Numbered from the stretch's first letter, positions 7,690 to 17,688 are shown. The stretch is DNA of 64,000 bases from CALOBA01 sp942491465 (GCA_942491465.1 CALOBA010000073.1:94610-158609), one strand, 5' to 3'. Numbers and translations are program-made. Notes: generated by a model from the letters alone, not told the origin.

Positions 7690-10205
7690 TGTGGAATGCA
7701 AGCTGAAACACTTGGAAATCATCCAGTCGGCCATCATGCGGATGGCGGGGAATTCTTTCCTGCTCAAGGGTTGGAGTGTCACACTTGTCTCGCGCTGTTT
7801 GCGTTAGCCGCAAAAGATAGCAATCCAATGTTTTGTTGTCGCCTACATTCCGCGCATCTGCTTTTGGGTGCTAGACGCATATTTCCTCCGGCAGGAACGT
7901 CTATACCGGGCCCTTTACAATCAAGTGGCTTTAAAGCAGGAAATCGATATTGACTTCAGCATGGATACAACCCCATTTTCACTTCGGTTGAATCAGATGT
8001 GGAGCTGGCAGCATTCTCGGTAACCTCGCCGCTCCCTCTCGTGTACAGTAGCGTGGCGTGGTCCCGCTTACTGCAATTGTTGTAACCACTGCGGTTGTGG
8101 TCTATGCCTGCTAACGATCGGCTTCGAGAGGGACGCCCAACAGGAGGCTTCCCGCCAGTTTCCGCGCCCTCAAGCCCCAACGATAGCGCGCTACAAGGAC
8201 AACGGGGACTGCAATCTTCTAATGACGTCTAGCCCCGTGCAGCGCGTTATATGCGCCGATTCCGACGCAGCAGATCTCATTGTCGAAGGCTTTTCGAACA
8301 AGCGGGTACACGTACCTGGCGGGTCATCTCATGAAATTGAAATCCTGGGTACGGATTGGGCAAAAGGCAAATGAAGAGATGCCGCAAAAGCGCCAGCGCG
8401 TAAGGCCCATACGTTGCTGTTCCCATTCATCGTCCTCAAGCTGGATGGAGCAAGAACTTCTTTATCGCTCTGTATATCTCGCACCGCGGCCGGGCTTATG
8501 TCGGTTACTGCGATTATTTGTGGTGGGGCGATCTCGCGAAACATTGATATCAGTGGGTTGATTCCGGCGGTTTTTCAGGGTGATCTTTAGCATCTTTATG
8601 CAGTGTTGATTCAGGCTGGCCACCGCGCACCCAACCTGGGCGGCAGATCGGGATGCGTTGTTGGTGTTCCGGCGATAATGAAGAACTGGAGTTTAAAGGT
8701 GCTGCGCTTCTCAAGTGCGGGTACTGGGTTCACCGAAAACAGCGCAAATGCCGATGCAGTTCCCTGGGCCAGTATCATCCGGTTGCGAGGTGGTACTGTG
8801 CATTCACTGTACCACTGGGAGAATTGATGGACTGTGCGTGAGTTTCTATCTGAAAATCGCCAAGCCGCATTTTCTTGTTAAAACGCGAAATTGGAACCCA
8901 TTGCTTGTCGGCGGGTTATGGCTGCCGATGACGCATGTTCGTTATGAAGGACACGCCGTAGATTGAGAGATCGTGGCTTCTGACGTATTGCTTCCTTAAT
9001 TGGCTCGGCAAACCCATGCGCGCCGAATTCAACTGAACGAGCAGTCAGGTACGGCACCAGCGCGGTATGGGTGACCATTGAAACGTTAGCTCGAGCACTT
9101 CGGAAATGCCAACCAGCTCCTCTGGAGATGTGGAGTAGAACGAAAGTACATCTGTTGAATTGGTGTCCAGCATGTCGCAATAGGTTGGAGGGCAATGTCG
9201 GATCTTTCATGGTGGGTGAGGGCAAGCTCGGCCTCAGATTGACGGACGCCGGTGGCGGGAGATGCCGCTTGCGACTACGCCAGCTTACCGAAATGGCGTT
9301 CAGGGCTACAAGGCCACCCCGAAAAATATGGCGGCCACCGGATAGGCACATTGGTCGGATTTTTGATTACTTTGTCAACCAGGATACCGTTCCCGGAGAT
9401 CTCGTTCTGGCGCATAAGGCGATGGCATCGCCCCGCGTTAGGATATGCCCGATTTTGTCCGACATCCACACACCCATACGATCCAGCTTACGGGTACGCG
9501 TTATGGCGGTCTGCTGGACTGGATCAGCTAACCTGGCAACGCCGCTGCTGGTGGTGCCGGAACTGCTGAATGACCGTCGATGCCGAAGCCATCTTTCGAG
9601 GCTGGCAAAATTCCACGGGCGTATTCTGGATTCCACTTGTCGTAATGGGGAAGGCAACAGGGCGCAAACCCGACCACTGTGCGACCGCCGCTGACTCAGG
9701 CGGCCCGGCGGTCGGCGGCGACTACACGACCGTTGAACTCAAATTGAACGCGGCCTGAAATCACGCGCGCTGGATAAGCACTGTCTGGATCGGCAGCGTG
9801 TCCGGACATCGTTAAGCACGTTCAGGCCGCGCCGGTTTATCCGAACAGCGTGGTGCGTTTGAAGGCTTTGTTGCGGTCACCGGCGACGACCTGATTCGCT
9901 GTAACCGTGAGCAACGTCGGACGCCGGACAACAATAACAACCTTGTTCGCAACGCATTACGCGTCTTGGTTTCATCAATACGCGTGGCGAAAACGGATCA
10001 GTGGTCATTCCGCAGCCCTATTCGCGAAGCTGCCGCGATAGCGGGCCGGTGAAATGGAAGGCATGATGGATCAGGACGATAACCTTATCCGGCAATGGAC
10101 GGTTGATGGTTGGCGTTTTTGTTTCCACATCAAGAAAACCGTACGTTTGCCGCCTGGTTATTCGCAGAGTTGACGAGACACTGAGCGAATAGAGGCGCAA
10201 TCATA
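7690..10205. other. 2.5 kb without recognisable genes
   Basis: Many short frames on both strands, none matching a family I know and none with a convincing start. A possible degenerate attC spans about 8110–8196 (GCTAACGATCGGCTTC against CTCAAGCCCCAACGATAGC). Around 8370–8540 one frame reads like the tail of a protein (SKNFFIALYISHRGRAYVGYC), suggesting a decayed cassette gene. Overall it looks like cassette or insertion-sequence debris. Confidence 0.35.
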
Positions 10206-10296
10206 TGCCCAACATACGCGCCTCGACCCGATCTCCCGTTGCCGCGCCGTCATGTCCGACGCGGCAACGGGCGGCAGGCAAGACTTCACGTTAGAG
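10206..10296 (+). other. attC-like cassette recombination site 4
   Basis: CCCGTTGCCGCG and CGCGGCAACGGG form a perfect 12-bp stem with a 13-nt loop. GCCCAAC stands at the left end and ACGTTAGAG at the right, giving an attC-like layout of about 90 bp just before a small gene. Confidence 0.55.
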
Positions 10297-10302
10297 TTGA
10301 AA

Positions 10303-10545
10303 ATGGCCCATCGGAGAAGAAATAATAAGCGAATCAGAAGCGTCAAGATTATTGAGGCGGAGATAGCAGCGCACGAAGAACGCTTCAGAAAGCATTTGTT
10401 GTGGAGTGCTCGAAATAAAAAATACTCTGAAAGATGGAAATACTATTGCTCGCAAATAAATGAAAAGATATTTGAGCTTAAACGAAGAGAACAAAATTAT
10501 AAAAACACTTTTTTGGGGCTGTTTCCTCGCTCATGGAACAGATGA
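10303..10545 (+). CDS. small basic hypothetical cassette protein (80 aa)
   Basis: The ATG at 10303 lies 7 bp after the attC-like core. The frame could start at 10252, but that ATG is inside the attC hairpin. The product is strongly basic and predicted helical, possibly coiled coil: MAHRRRNNKRIRSVKIIEA, then AAHEERFRKHLLWSARNKKY and NEKIFELKRREQNYK. Its AT-rich codons contrast with the GC-rich chromosome and fit recent acquisition. No clear ribosome-binding site. I do not recognise the family. Confidence 0.45.
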   Translation: MAHRRRNNKRIRSVKIIEAEIAAHEERFRKHLLWSARNKKYSERWKYYCSQINEKIFELKRREQNYKNTFLGLFPRSWNR

Positions 10546-10676
10546 CGGAGGAGGCAATGAAGAGCTCCTATTGCGGCAAGTGAAGCAATAAGCTCGCGAA
10601 GGCGAAAAAGAAGCATTGGTATTGATTTGATGCCAGAGTTGGATTTTCCCTGAAGCAATATTCAAATGGTAAGTGC

Positions 10677-11091
10677 ATGTATTCCGATTGGAAGAGAAAT
10701 GAATTCTACAGTCTCATCTGGAAGTCCGGCTTGGAGGCAGGCAAAGCTAAAAGAGGCGAAAAAGGAGAAACAAGAACTATAAGTGCGCGGGTTGCACAAG
10801 CGGAAAACAAGACAAAGGAGCACTGCGCTGTCAAGCTGCGATTACCCCAAGATTATTGGTGCCCTTATTGCGAGCATTACCGGTGATGATCCTCATGCAG
10901 ATCATATTTATCCCGTATCTCGCGGCGGTTTATCAACACTGGTCAACATGGTTTACGTCTGTGCTACCTGCAATATTAAAAAGAGAGATAATACTTTGAG
11001 AATGTTCATCGGTGAGTTTGGGCTGGATCGCGATAGCTATCGAGAAGCGGTTAATATCAGCTTGATAGAGAATATTGAGGAAATGGCATAA
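10677..11091 (+). pseudogene. HNH endonuclease, frameshifted
   Basis: Two overlapping frames together spell an HNH nuclease. Frame one (from 10677) ends with YWCPYCEHYR, the first zinc-binding Cys pair, and stops at 10886. Frame two carries on with DDPHADHIYPVSRGGLSTL, the His-Asn-His core, and MVYVCATCNIKKRDN, the second Cys pair, to 11091. A single extra base near 10885 separates them. In HNH restriction-type nucleases these parts are continuous, so this is a one-base disruption or a sequencing error. It lies in the cassette array and is AT-rich. Confidence 0.65.
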
Positions 11092-11328
11092 ACCAAGTCA
11101 GCGAAGCAAGTCCCGCAGCCAGGTGTTTATTGTGCATCCATTAAGCGAATACGAAGATGCCAAGCGCTAAATTACCGCTATTGACGCCAAACTGCGGCCG
11201 GCGCTGGCGCATGTGGCCGCGGTTTAGCTGTGAAACTGCAATTAACTGGTCAGGCGATCAAAGACGACACCATGAGGTACTGGCTGGCAAAGACGCACTC
11301 TTGAACCAGCAGGAGAGCGGGGTCGGAC

Positions 11329-11968
11329 CACGCTAACGAACTGAATCTCCTTCAATTGCCTGCCAAACACAGCTGTTGTCGACCGTTAGCGGGTCGTTTT
11401 CACGGCAAGAATGCCCCCCGTAGGAGGCTTTGGGCTCTCGGAGCATACGGTGCCCATCCCCCTCCTGAATGCGCCGCCCCCTCGCGCGTGCCCAGCTTCT
11501 CCAAGACGTCGCCCACGAACCCTTCACCGCCAACCGCAAGTGCTTGTGTCCATTCCGGCCGACGGACATTCCAGGGACTGTTTATAGTCTCCTCAACCCG
11601 GTCCCGGTCCCGGTCCCGGTCCCGGTCCCGGTGGCGTGCGACAAGCTCCGCGTCGGCGCCCCCGGCACCGCAACATGCGAGCAGTCTGTCGTTGAGGACT
11701 GCGAACCCGAAGCGCCTCCGCGCCTCGAACAATTACTGCAACCATCGCGCACGGTCGCGCGGGAAGTTCAGAAGAAACCCCTGCTTGTGGTAGCGGTGGG
11801 TGATGCCGGATGTGCCCCGGAATGTGATGCCGATTCGCTTTCGCCATGGATCGCCTTCTCAATTAAGAGTGCCCATTTCGTGTTGGAAATCGCTGTTCTA
11901 AGCAGCGCCAGCTTTCCTGGCTGCGGAGTTTTGCGATAAAAAACATGAATTTGCAATGGTCCGACCCC
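11329..11968 (-). mobile_element. RAYT-derived deletion element, copy 2
   Basis: 640 bp bounded by GGGGTCGGACCA and TGGTCCGACCCC. It is nearly identical to the copies at 471 and 15418. On the minus strand it keeps the RAYT N-terminus (MAKANRHHIPGHI), FEARRRFGFAVLN, and the C-terminus (WTQALAVGGEGFVGDVLEKL, REPKASYGG, NSCVWQAIEGDSVR) in shifted frames. The catalytic middle is missing, and six CCCGGT units (11597–11632) occupy the junction. Confidence 0.8.
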
Positions 11969-12059
11969 GTTTGTCCGTAATCGCACCCGACGTGGTCATC
12001 TGAGGTGGAGGGTTTCTCACTCCAACGACTTCGATCTGCCGCTTTTCCGGCGTGATCGC

Positions 12060-12330
12060 CTTCCTGTATGCTTTTGCGGCGCTGGGACGAGGAGAAGTGT
12101 TTTGACACCTGGAAAAAATGCACTTTAGCCAAGCCAAGCTTCGGAAGGCGTGGGCAAGGCTACGGTGTTGCCATCGAGAATCAGACGCGCCTGGCCATCT
12201 GTGACCAGTGTCCTGGTCGGCCCCTGGCGCTGCACGCGACCCTTGGGCTTGATGGCTTCAACGACGAGAAGGCGTTGCGCAAACAGGACAAGCGTCAAGT
12301 CGATCGCACCCACTGAGTCGACCCGATGGT
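12060..12330 (+). pseudogene. IS4-like transposase C-terminal remnant
   Basis: Pieces in alternating frames read RRWDEEKCFDTWKN, QAKAWGKA, VAIENQTRLAI, TSVLVG, then LGLDGFNDEKALRKQDKRQ. The first resembles the W-[DE]-x-E-K-x-F-D-x-x-K motif around the third catalytic acid of DDE transposases of the IS4 type. Several frameshifts make it inactive. The identification rests on that motif only. Confidence 0.4.
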
Positions 12331-12491
12331 ACCGACCGACCCGACTGGACCGTGCCGGTGTTTCTGCTACACCTCCAAGGTGAGCCTGCCAGAGTGCTGC
12401 GCTTCTTTTTAAGCACTGTTTTCAAACCGGCGTCACCAGCGCTCTATGAACCGGCGACTTACGTCAGCCTATGTTGATAGCGTATCTGTGA

Positions 12492-12584
12492 AATGGACCG
12501 GACACCGTTGCTTCGGAGTATCAATCCGAGTTGTCGAAAATGTGGGACAGCCAAGAGTTCAAGAAGCTGCCACCGCTAAGCTGA
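12492..12584 (+). pseudogene. DUF4160 C-terminal remnant
   Basis: A 30-codon open stretch reading EYQSELSKMWDSQEFKKLPP matches the end of DUF4160 proteins. Its TGA overlaps the next ATG as TGATG, the spacing usual for DUF4160–DUF2442 pairs. The 5' two-thirds are gone. Confidence 0.5.
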
Positions 12585-12832
12585 TGCAGATTCCGCGCGT
12601 CAAAACAGTTGAAGCAATCCCAGGTCACATCCTGGTCGTGTCGTTCACCGACGGCACCCGAAAATGTTACAACGTCGGCCCACTGACGAAGCGCGAAATG
12701 TTCGCCCCCTTGAAAGACGAAGCTTTCTTCAGGAATGTTCAGGTGGAAAGCGGCGGTTACGCGGTGTCGTGGAGTTGTGATATCGACATCAGCGAGCATG
12801 AGCTATGGCAACACGGCAAACTAATGCCCTAA
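12584..12832 (+). CDS. DUF2442 domain protein
   Basis: 82 aa starting MQIPRVKTVEAIPGHILVVS, then FTDGTRKCYNVGPL, FAPLKDEAFFRNVQVESGG and SWSCDIDISEHEL, the standard DUF2442 pattern from end to end. The start at 12584 overlaps the stop of a DUF4160 remnant. An upstream ATG at 12446 in the same frame would add unrelated residues. DUF2442 and DUF4160 genes commonly travel as a pair, often as integron cassettes, and are suspected but unproven toxin–antitoxin partners. An attC-like site starts just before the stop. Here the partner is truncated, so DUF2442 is orphaned. Confidence 0.75.
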   Translation: MQIPRVKTVEAIPGHILVVSFTDGTRKCYNVGPLTKREMFAPLKDEAFFRNVQVESGGYAVSWSCDIDISEHELWQHGKLMP

Positions 12833-12892
12833 CTTGCGCACAAGCCCGACCCCTGGCCAGCAGCAAGCGTCGGGCTGTGCTGAACGTTATGC
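12826..12892 (+). other. attC-like cassette recombination site 5
   Basis: GCCCTAAC at the left overlaps the DUF2442 stop. AAGCCCGAC pairs with GTCGGGCT, with one unpaired base, and the site ends TGCTGAACGTTATGC (core 12886–12892). The single unpaired base on one arm is what integrases use for strand choice. The most classical attC in the window. Confidence 0.75.
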
Positions 12893-12999
12893 CTCAAGAA
12901 CAATCTGCCCATTAGAAGAATAGGGCACTAAATGATATCTAGTAAAGGTTCAGAAATAAGTTAAACGACTTATCAAGAGAACCCGTTCGCGTCAATCAC

Positions 13000-14290
13000 G
13001 TAGTTCCACTGCCCGAGAACCTCATCATGACGAATGAATCGGTCCTTGATATCGCGGAACGTGTCGGAGCATTTACGGGTACCGTTATCATATGTCTTAT
13101 CAAGAAATGTGCGCGGTGACAGCCGTAGACCGGTTTGCGTGCGGACATTCTCAACCGTTTCCAGAGCGGTCTTGGGGAGAATCGAGCATCTTTACTTGCC
13201 GCTCCATGCATTTACGCTCGACCTGGCTGAAGAGACGGTGTTCGATCGGATTCCACTTCGAGAGGTATAGGGGCGGATGGTGCGCGATACGCACGCGCAC
13301 AAACTGGCGTCGATCGAGATGCTGGGTGAGCTCGATTCCATGTCCTCCTTGAAACGCAGGGAGCGGGCCGCCGTTGGCTCCGCCGCAGTCGGCCAGCAGG
13401 ATCGCCTCGGTGGCACCGGGGTACATTGCACCGAAGAGAACCTTACCCAAGACAAGGCGATGGCGTCGCAAACGAAGGCGCTGTTTTCCGCGAGGTGCCC
13501 AGGGTGATGAACCCTGCGTTCTTGGCATGCACATCGTAGACGTCCGTGAGAGCAACCAGGCGGCCTTCGGCGAGGTGGCTGGAAATCGTGGTCGTACACC
13601 GCCTGCGAAGGGCGGGTCAGTGGACGCACTGCCGGTCGGTGCAAGGTGCCGAACGCGGTTCTTTTTCTTCGTGTCGATGGACAGCACGGGGATACCGCGT
13701 CGAGCATGCCAAGCGGCGCAAAGGCCTGGGCAAAATGTGACGAAACTGTCGGTCACGCTCGTGCGGGTCGACCTGCCCAGTGATCAACTGCTCTGCACAG
13801 CGCCCGGCGACGAAAGCCGGCCCGATCGAGCAAGTCGGCGGCGGTATTGCGACTGACCTCAATGCTCGTGCTCTCAAGCAGCCGCTGCGCCAACTTCTAC
13901 CATGGCTTGAGATCTGTCCAGCAGCACGCGCTCATCAGTCGGACTGCCAGCACTGTGCGCGTCGAGAACCTCTTGCAGAACCGACCTCAGCATCGGATTG
14001 CGTTCGGTGATCGGCGGTCGACCGCCTTTCCGCGCCGGCGCACTCGCGCGGCGTCCCTCCGCTCGGGGGCGTTTCGGGTCATCCGGATCGTCGTCGCCCA
14101 CCTGCTCGAGTTTCCGTATCCCGGTGTGGATCGTACGACGACTCATCCCGAGCACCCGGGCGACATAGGCTGCGCCCATAACCGATCTTTTTCAACGACT
14201 CGACTGCGGCATAACGGCGCCGATGATCTTCCGGCAACGAGCTGCAGGCAGTACATGTGCATCGCCCTCATGGTCTGCGTCGTAACCTCG
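13000..14290 (-). pseudogene. ISAzo13-family transposase, multiply frameshifted
   Basis: Read on the minus strand, pieces in three frames give the whole transposase in order: YAAVESLKKIGYG, then AAYVARVLGMSRRTIHTGIRKL (helix-turn-helix), a GGRPPITERNP segment, VLDAHSAGSPTDE, PVLSIDTKKKNRV (first DDE strand), ILLADCGGANGG (second Asp region), then SKWNPIEHRLFSQVERK. Intact ISAzo13 transposases are about 400–450 aa; at least four frame changes break this one. It sits immediately after an attC-like site, so it probably inserted into the cassette array. Confidence 0.7.
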
Positions 14291-14533
14291 GAAATTCGTT
14301 CATGCCAACATTGCGCTCCAACCAAAGGGTGGCACGGATGCTCGCTCAGTAAAAAAAACAAACGCAAATTTCACTACAGTTCTGGAGCCTTTCCTGCCGG
14401 AGAAATCACATCAGGTGAAAGTCGTTTTAGTTGTTAGGTGAACCGTTACCTATTGATAATTTCGGCCCTGATCATCGTTCCGGTCACCTGGGCGGGGTTG
14501 GGCCTTGCGCGTAGTGAGGCCATCCTCTGAGAC

Positions 14534-14558
14534 TAGTCAGGGCTGGAAGCCCTGACTA
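14534..14558. repeat. REP-like hairpin
   Basis: TAGTCAGGGCT and AGCCCTGACTA form a perfect 11-bp stem with a 3-nt loop. No T run follows, so it is more likely a REP-type palindrome than a terminator. Confidence 0.5.
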
Positions 14559-14744
14559 CGCAAGGCGTTGCGACTGCCTGGCCGGAATGATGGAGGAACA
14601 CCTCGCTGCTGGACTTTGAAAAATATCATTTACAGCAAGACGGGCCTTGATCATCGTTTGGTCCAAAACTTGCGGGCGGTGAGCTTTAAGGTTTTTACTT
14701 TCATAAAACACTTTTATAAATCTCCGAAGATCTGCGGGGCGGTG

Positions 14745-15417
14745 AGAAGGGACGATCGTCGCCGATTTCAACAACTTCTAAGTGTCGACGTCACCAAGCA
14801 GACTATCAGCTATCCCGAGTCTGATGGGCTAGTCGTCAACGAACGCCAGACCTGCAACTTCTCGGCGAATGAAAACTTTGTAGTTTTTGAGTGCGCCCTT
14901 CGGCTGCTGGAAAAAGGCTACAAACCCGAACACATCGAGCTGGAACCGAAATGGAAGCTGGGGCGCGGGGCCAGCGGTGGTCGTGCCGATATTCTGGTCA
15001 AGGACAATTTCGGCAACCCGCTGCTGATTATCGAGTGCAAGACTGCGGGTACGGAATTTAATAAGGCATGGAATAAAACGCAGCAAGCTGGCGACCAGCT
15101 ATTCAGTTACGCCCAGCATATCAGCGAGACGCAGTTTCTATGCCTCTACGCCTCTGATTTTGAAAGCGCCGAGCTAAGCTACCAGAGCCATATCATCGCC
15201 CACCGCGATAACGATCAGTATCTGCTTGCGAATCCGCTACTCAAAACCTTCCGCAGCGTCACCGATGTTAAGGAGCGCTTCGCAGTCTGGCGCGACACCT
15301 ACAAGCTCGATTTCACTACCAAGGGGATCTTCGAGGACAATATCCAGCCCTACCAGATTGGCAAGGACAAGTATTCCCTCGCCGACCTGCACGCCATTTC
15401 CGCCTCGACAAGAGCGA
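14745..15417 (+). pseudogene. N6-adenine methylase-type restriction protein, truncated by RAYT element
   Basis: About 220 codons match the N-terminal region of large restriction/N6-methylase proteins: FQQLLSVDVTKQTISYPESD, NFSANENFVVFECALRLL, ADILVKDNFGNPLLIIECKT (a PD-ExK-like ADI…IECKT motif), GDQLFSYAQH, FLCLYASDF, and PYQIGKDKYSLADL. In intact relatives a methylase domain (NPPF/Y) follows. Here the frame runs straight into RAYT element copy 3 at 15418 and ends in it. The sequence beyond the element (16069 on) does not continue the gene. The frame is open upstream to 14568, but that part does not look like this family. Confidence 0.65.
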
Positions 15418-16068
15418 GGTCGGGCCACGCTAACGAACTGAATCTCCTTCAATTGCCTGCCAAACACAGCTGTTGTCGACCGTTAGCGGGTCGTTTTCAC
15501 GGCAAGAATGCCCCCCGTAGGAGGCTTTGGGCTCTCGGAGCATATGGTGCCCATCCCCCTCCTGAATGCGCCGCCCCCTCGCGCGCGCCCAGCTTCTCCA
15601 AGACGTCGCCCACGAACCCTTCACCGCCAACCGCAAGTGCTTGTGTCCATTCCGGCCGACCGACATTCCAGGGACTGTTCATAGTCTCCTCAACCCGGTC
15701 CCGGTCCCGGTCCCGGTCCCGGTCCCGGTCCCGGCGGCGTGCGACAAGCTCCGCGTCGGCTCCGGCACCGCAACATGCGAGCAGTCTGTCGTTGAGGACT
15801 GCGAACCCGAAGCGCCTCCGCGCCTCGAACAACCACTGCAACCATCGCGCACGGTCGCGCGGGAATTTCAGAAGAAACCCCCGCTTGTGGTAGCGGTGGG
15901 TGATGCCGGATGTGCCCCGGAATGTGATGCCGATTCGCTTTCGCCATGGATCGCCCTCTCAATTAAGAGTGCCCATTTCGTGTTGGAAATCGCGGTTCTA
16001 AGCAGCACTAGCTTTCCTGGCTGCGGGGTTTTGCGATAAAAAACATGAATTTGCAATGGTCCGACCCC
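15418..16068 (-). mobile_element. RAYT-derived deletion element, copy 3
   Basis: 651 bp bounded by GGTCGGGCCACG and TGGTCCGACCCC. Same structure as the copies at 471 and 11329: RAYT N- and C-terminal coding in shifted frames on the minus strand, catalytic middle deleted. The junction here has seven CCCGGT/CCCGGC units (about 15695–15737), the longest of the three. It interrupts a restriction-type gene on its left. Confidence 0.8.
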
Positions 16069-16308
16069 AGTTTGGATAGGCGGCAAAAAACTCTCGCGTC
16101 CGGGCGCGATGATTTGGATCAGCCGTTTCGCCCGCGTGTAGCGCAGGCCGACGTAGAGGGGGGAAGGGGTGAAACATGGCGCGCGTTTAGACCACGTTCG
16201 CGCCGCGGCAGAAAGGGCAAAGCCGGTTTGCGCATTGTCTTTGTGCGCTCGGCGCAATATTGTTGCCGCCACCGCCCTGCGGATGAGCCATCGACGAGGA
16301 CCGAACCG

Positions 16309-16902
16309 ATGATCCACCCACTCGACGCCGAACCGACCTCGGCACGGACCGACCCGCTGCCGCTGATCGCCATGCTGCAACAGGCCCCCGAGCCGGTCTA
16401 CGCCCTGCTCGACGGCGCCCGCGATGACGAGATACCGGCGCTGCTGCGCACCGCCGGCAGCATACCGATCCCGCTGTTGCACGACACCAAGGCCGCGGAC
16501 CTGGCCGACTACGGGGCGCAGCTGGTCGCCTTGCAGGGCCGCCCGGCGCTGATCGACCACCTGATCCATCGCGGCTGGGGCCGTAGCTGGGGCATCTACC
16601 TGTCCAGCCCGGCAACCGCCGCCGATCTGGCGGCACACCTGCGCGGGCACTGCTGGACCGAGGCCCCGGACGGGCGCCACCTGTACTATCGCTTCTACGA
16701 CCCGCGGGTGCTGCGCACCGCGCTGCCGGCCATGTCTCCCGCCGGGCTCGACGCCTTCCTGGGGCCTGTGACGGTGCTCTGGCTGGAGGCCGCCGAGCCC
16801 GCCGAGATCGACTGCTGGCGGCGTGATGGGGCCGGCGTCGTGCATCGGCGCCGGCGGGTGAACATTCCCGATCGGCCCGCTGCGCCGTTCCCTGCGGACT
16901 AG
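16309..16902 (+). CDS. DUF4123 protein, T6SS effector adaptor
   Basis: 197 aa, start at 16309 with GAGGA eight bases upstream. DUF4123 (TEC/Tap) proteins load cargo effectors onto VgrG or PAAR spikes of type VI secretion systems. The sequence shows the family order: VYALLDGARDDEIPALL (about 25–41), LLHDTKAADLADYGAQLVAL, LIDHLIHRGWGRSWGIYLSS (about 85–104), LYYRFYDPRVLRTALPAMS (about 127–145) and LGPVTVLWLE. The companion effector genes at 17088–23351 are on the opposite strand and convergent, which is unusual because adaptors are usually co-transcribed with their cargo. It begins the chromosomal side of the junction with the integron region. Confidence 0.75.
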   Translation: MIHPLDAEPTSARTDPLPLIAMLQQAPEPVYALLDGARDDEIPALLRTAGSIPIPLLHDTKAADLADYGAQLVALQGRPALIDHLIHRGWGRSWGIYLSSPATAADLAAHLRGHCWTEAPDGRHLYYRFYDPRVLRTALPAMSPAGLDAFLGPVTVLWLEAAEPAEIDCWRRDGAGVVHRRRRVNIPDRPAAPFPAD

Positions 16903-17087
16903 CCCGAGCGCCGTCTATTTGGCCCGTTATGCCGTCAGCGGCTGCGCCTCGACGGGCTGATGAAGACGCGGCATCGCGGCTGAAAGTCGCTCCCGCAACG
17001 ACCCGCGAAGCGGCTTGCAGCCAGGACCGGGAATGGACGGAAATGCCTCGGCACGACAGTGTTCCGGCAATCTGGACAGCGCGGGCG

Positions 17088-17603
17088 TCAGCGTGCGATG
17101 TCGTTGCGCGTGACCGGTCGCGTCGGCGGCTGTTCCATCCCGTGGGCGATGCGCGCGACCCGCACGACCCAGTGCATGGTCCAGGTCGCGGCCAGATTCA
17201 TCAGCTCCTCCATATCCCGGCGCAGTTCCCGCGGGCGCGTGGTGGCCACAGGGAACGCCTTGGCCAGGAACAGCATCCCGCGCCCCCGATCGGCCTGCTC
17301 GTCGATGATGAAATGTCCGCCGCCGCGCTCGAACATACCGCCGATGGCCGGGTCGTTCAGGGCGCGGAGGTTCTTCTCGACGCTCTCACGGCGCTGCGCC
17401 CCGCCGGTGTCCAGTCTCAGCTTGGCGACATAGGCGCGGCCGATCAGGCTGTGGCTGGCCGGGTCGTAGCGAAACCCCACCTCGCCGAAGGAGCGATCGC
17501 CGTTCGCGTCCAACTGGGCATCATCGACGCCGAGGAAGCGTCCGAAGCCCGCAACCAGGGCGTCGGCGCGCTCGCGCGGCGAGTTCATGGTCGGATCGGT
17601 CAT
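17088..17603 (-). CDS. putative immunity lipoprotein to the lipase effector
   Basis: The frame follows the lipase gene on the minus strand. The in-frame ATG at 17603 gives 171 aa (MTDPTMNSPRERADALVAGF…). Directly upstream in the same frame lies a perfect lipoprotein signal, IILLLGLCLLGGC, with no ATG, GTG or TTG close enough to start it. An ATG at 17692 that overlaps the lipase stop (ATGA) is in another frame. A one-base error or real frameshift in the GC-only stretch 17660–17690 would join them. Content includes GRAYVAKLRLDTGG and GRGMLFLAKAFPV. T6SS lipase immunity proteins are often periplasmic lipoproteins, so the role is inferred from position and lipobox. Confidence 0.5.
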   Translation of the reverse strand: MTDPTMNSPRERADALVAGFGRFLGVDDAQLDANGDRSFGEVGFRYDPASHSLIGRAYVAKLRLDTGGAQRRESVEKNLRALNDPAIGGMFERGGGHFIIDEQADRGRGMLFLAKAFPVATTRPRELRRDMEELMNLAATWTMHWVVRVARIAHGMEQPPTRPVTRNDIAR

Positions 17604-17688
17604 GTCTGCCCCTCCACTGAAACAGCCGCCGAGCAGGCATAGGCCCAGCAGCAGGATGATGCGCGCCGCGCGCGCCGCCGTGCGGCAT

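Noticed and set aside
8110..8196. Further attC site
   Set aside because: Arms GCTAACGATCGGCTTC and CTCAAGCCCCAACGATAGC are only partly complementary and the core is GATAGC, not GTTRRRY. Kept as a note only.
16090..16172. Lipoprotein-release permease (LolC/E) N-terminus on the minus strand
   Set aside because: LYVGLRYTRAKR fits Lol proteins, but the sequence then continues LIQIIAPGRE, which fits a UvrD-like helicase end instead. Too short and frameshifted to annotate either way.
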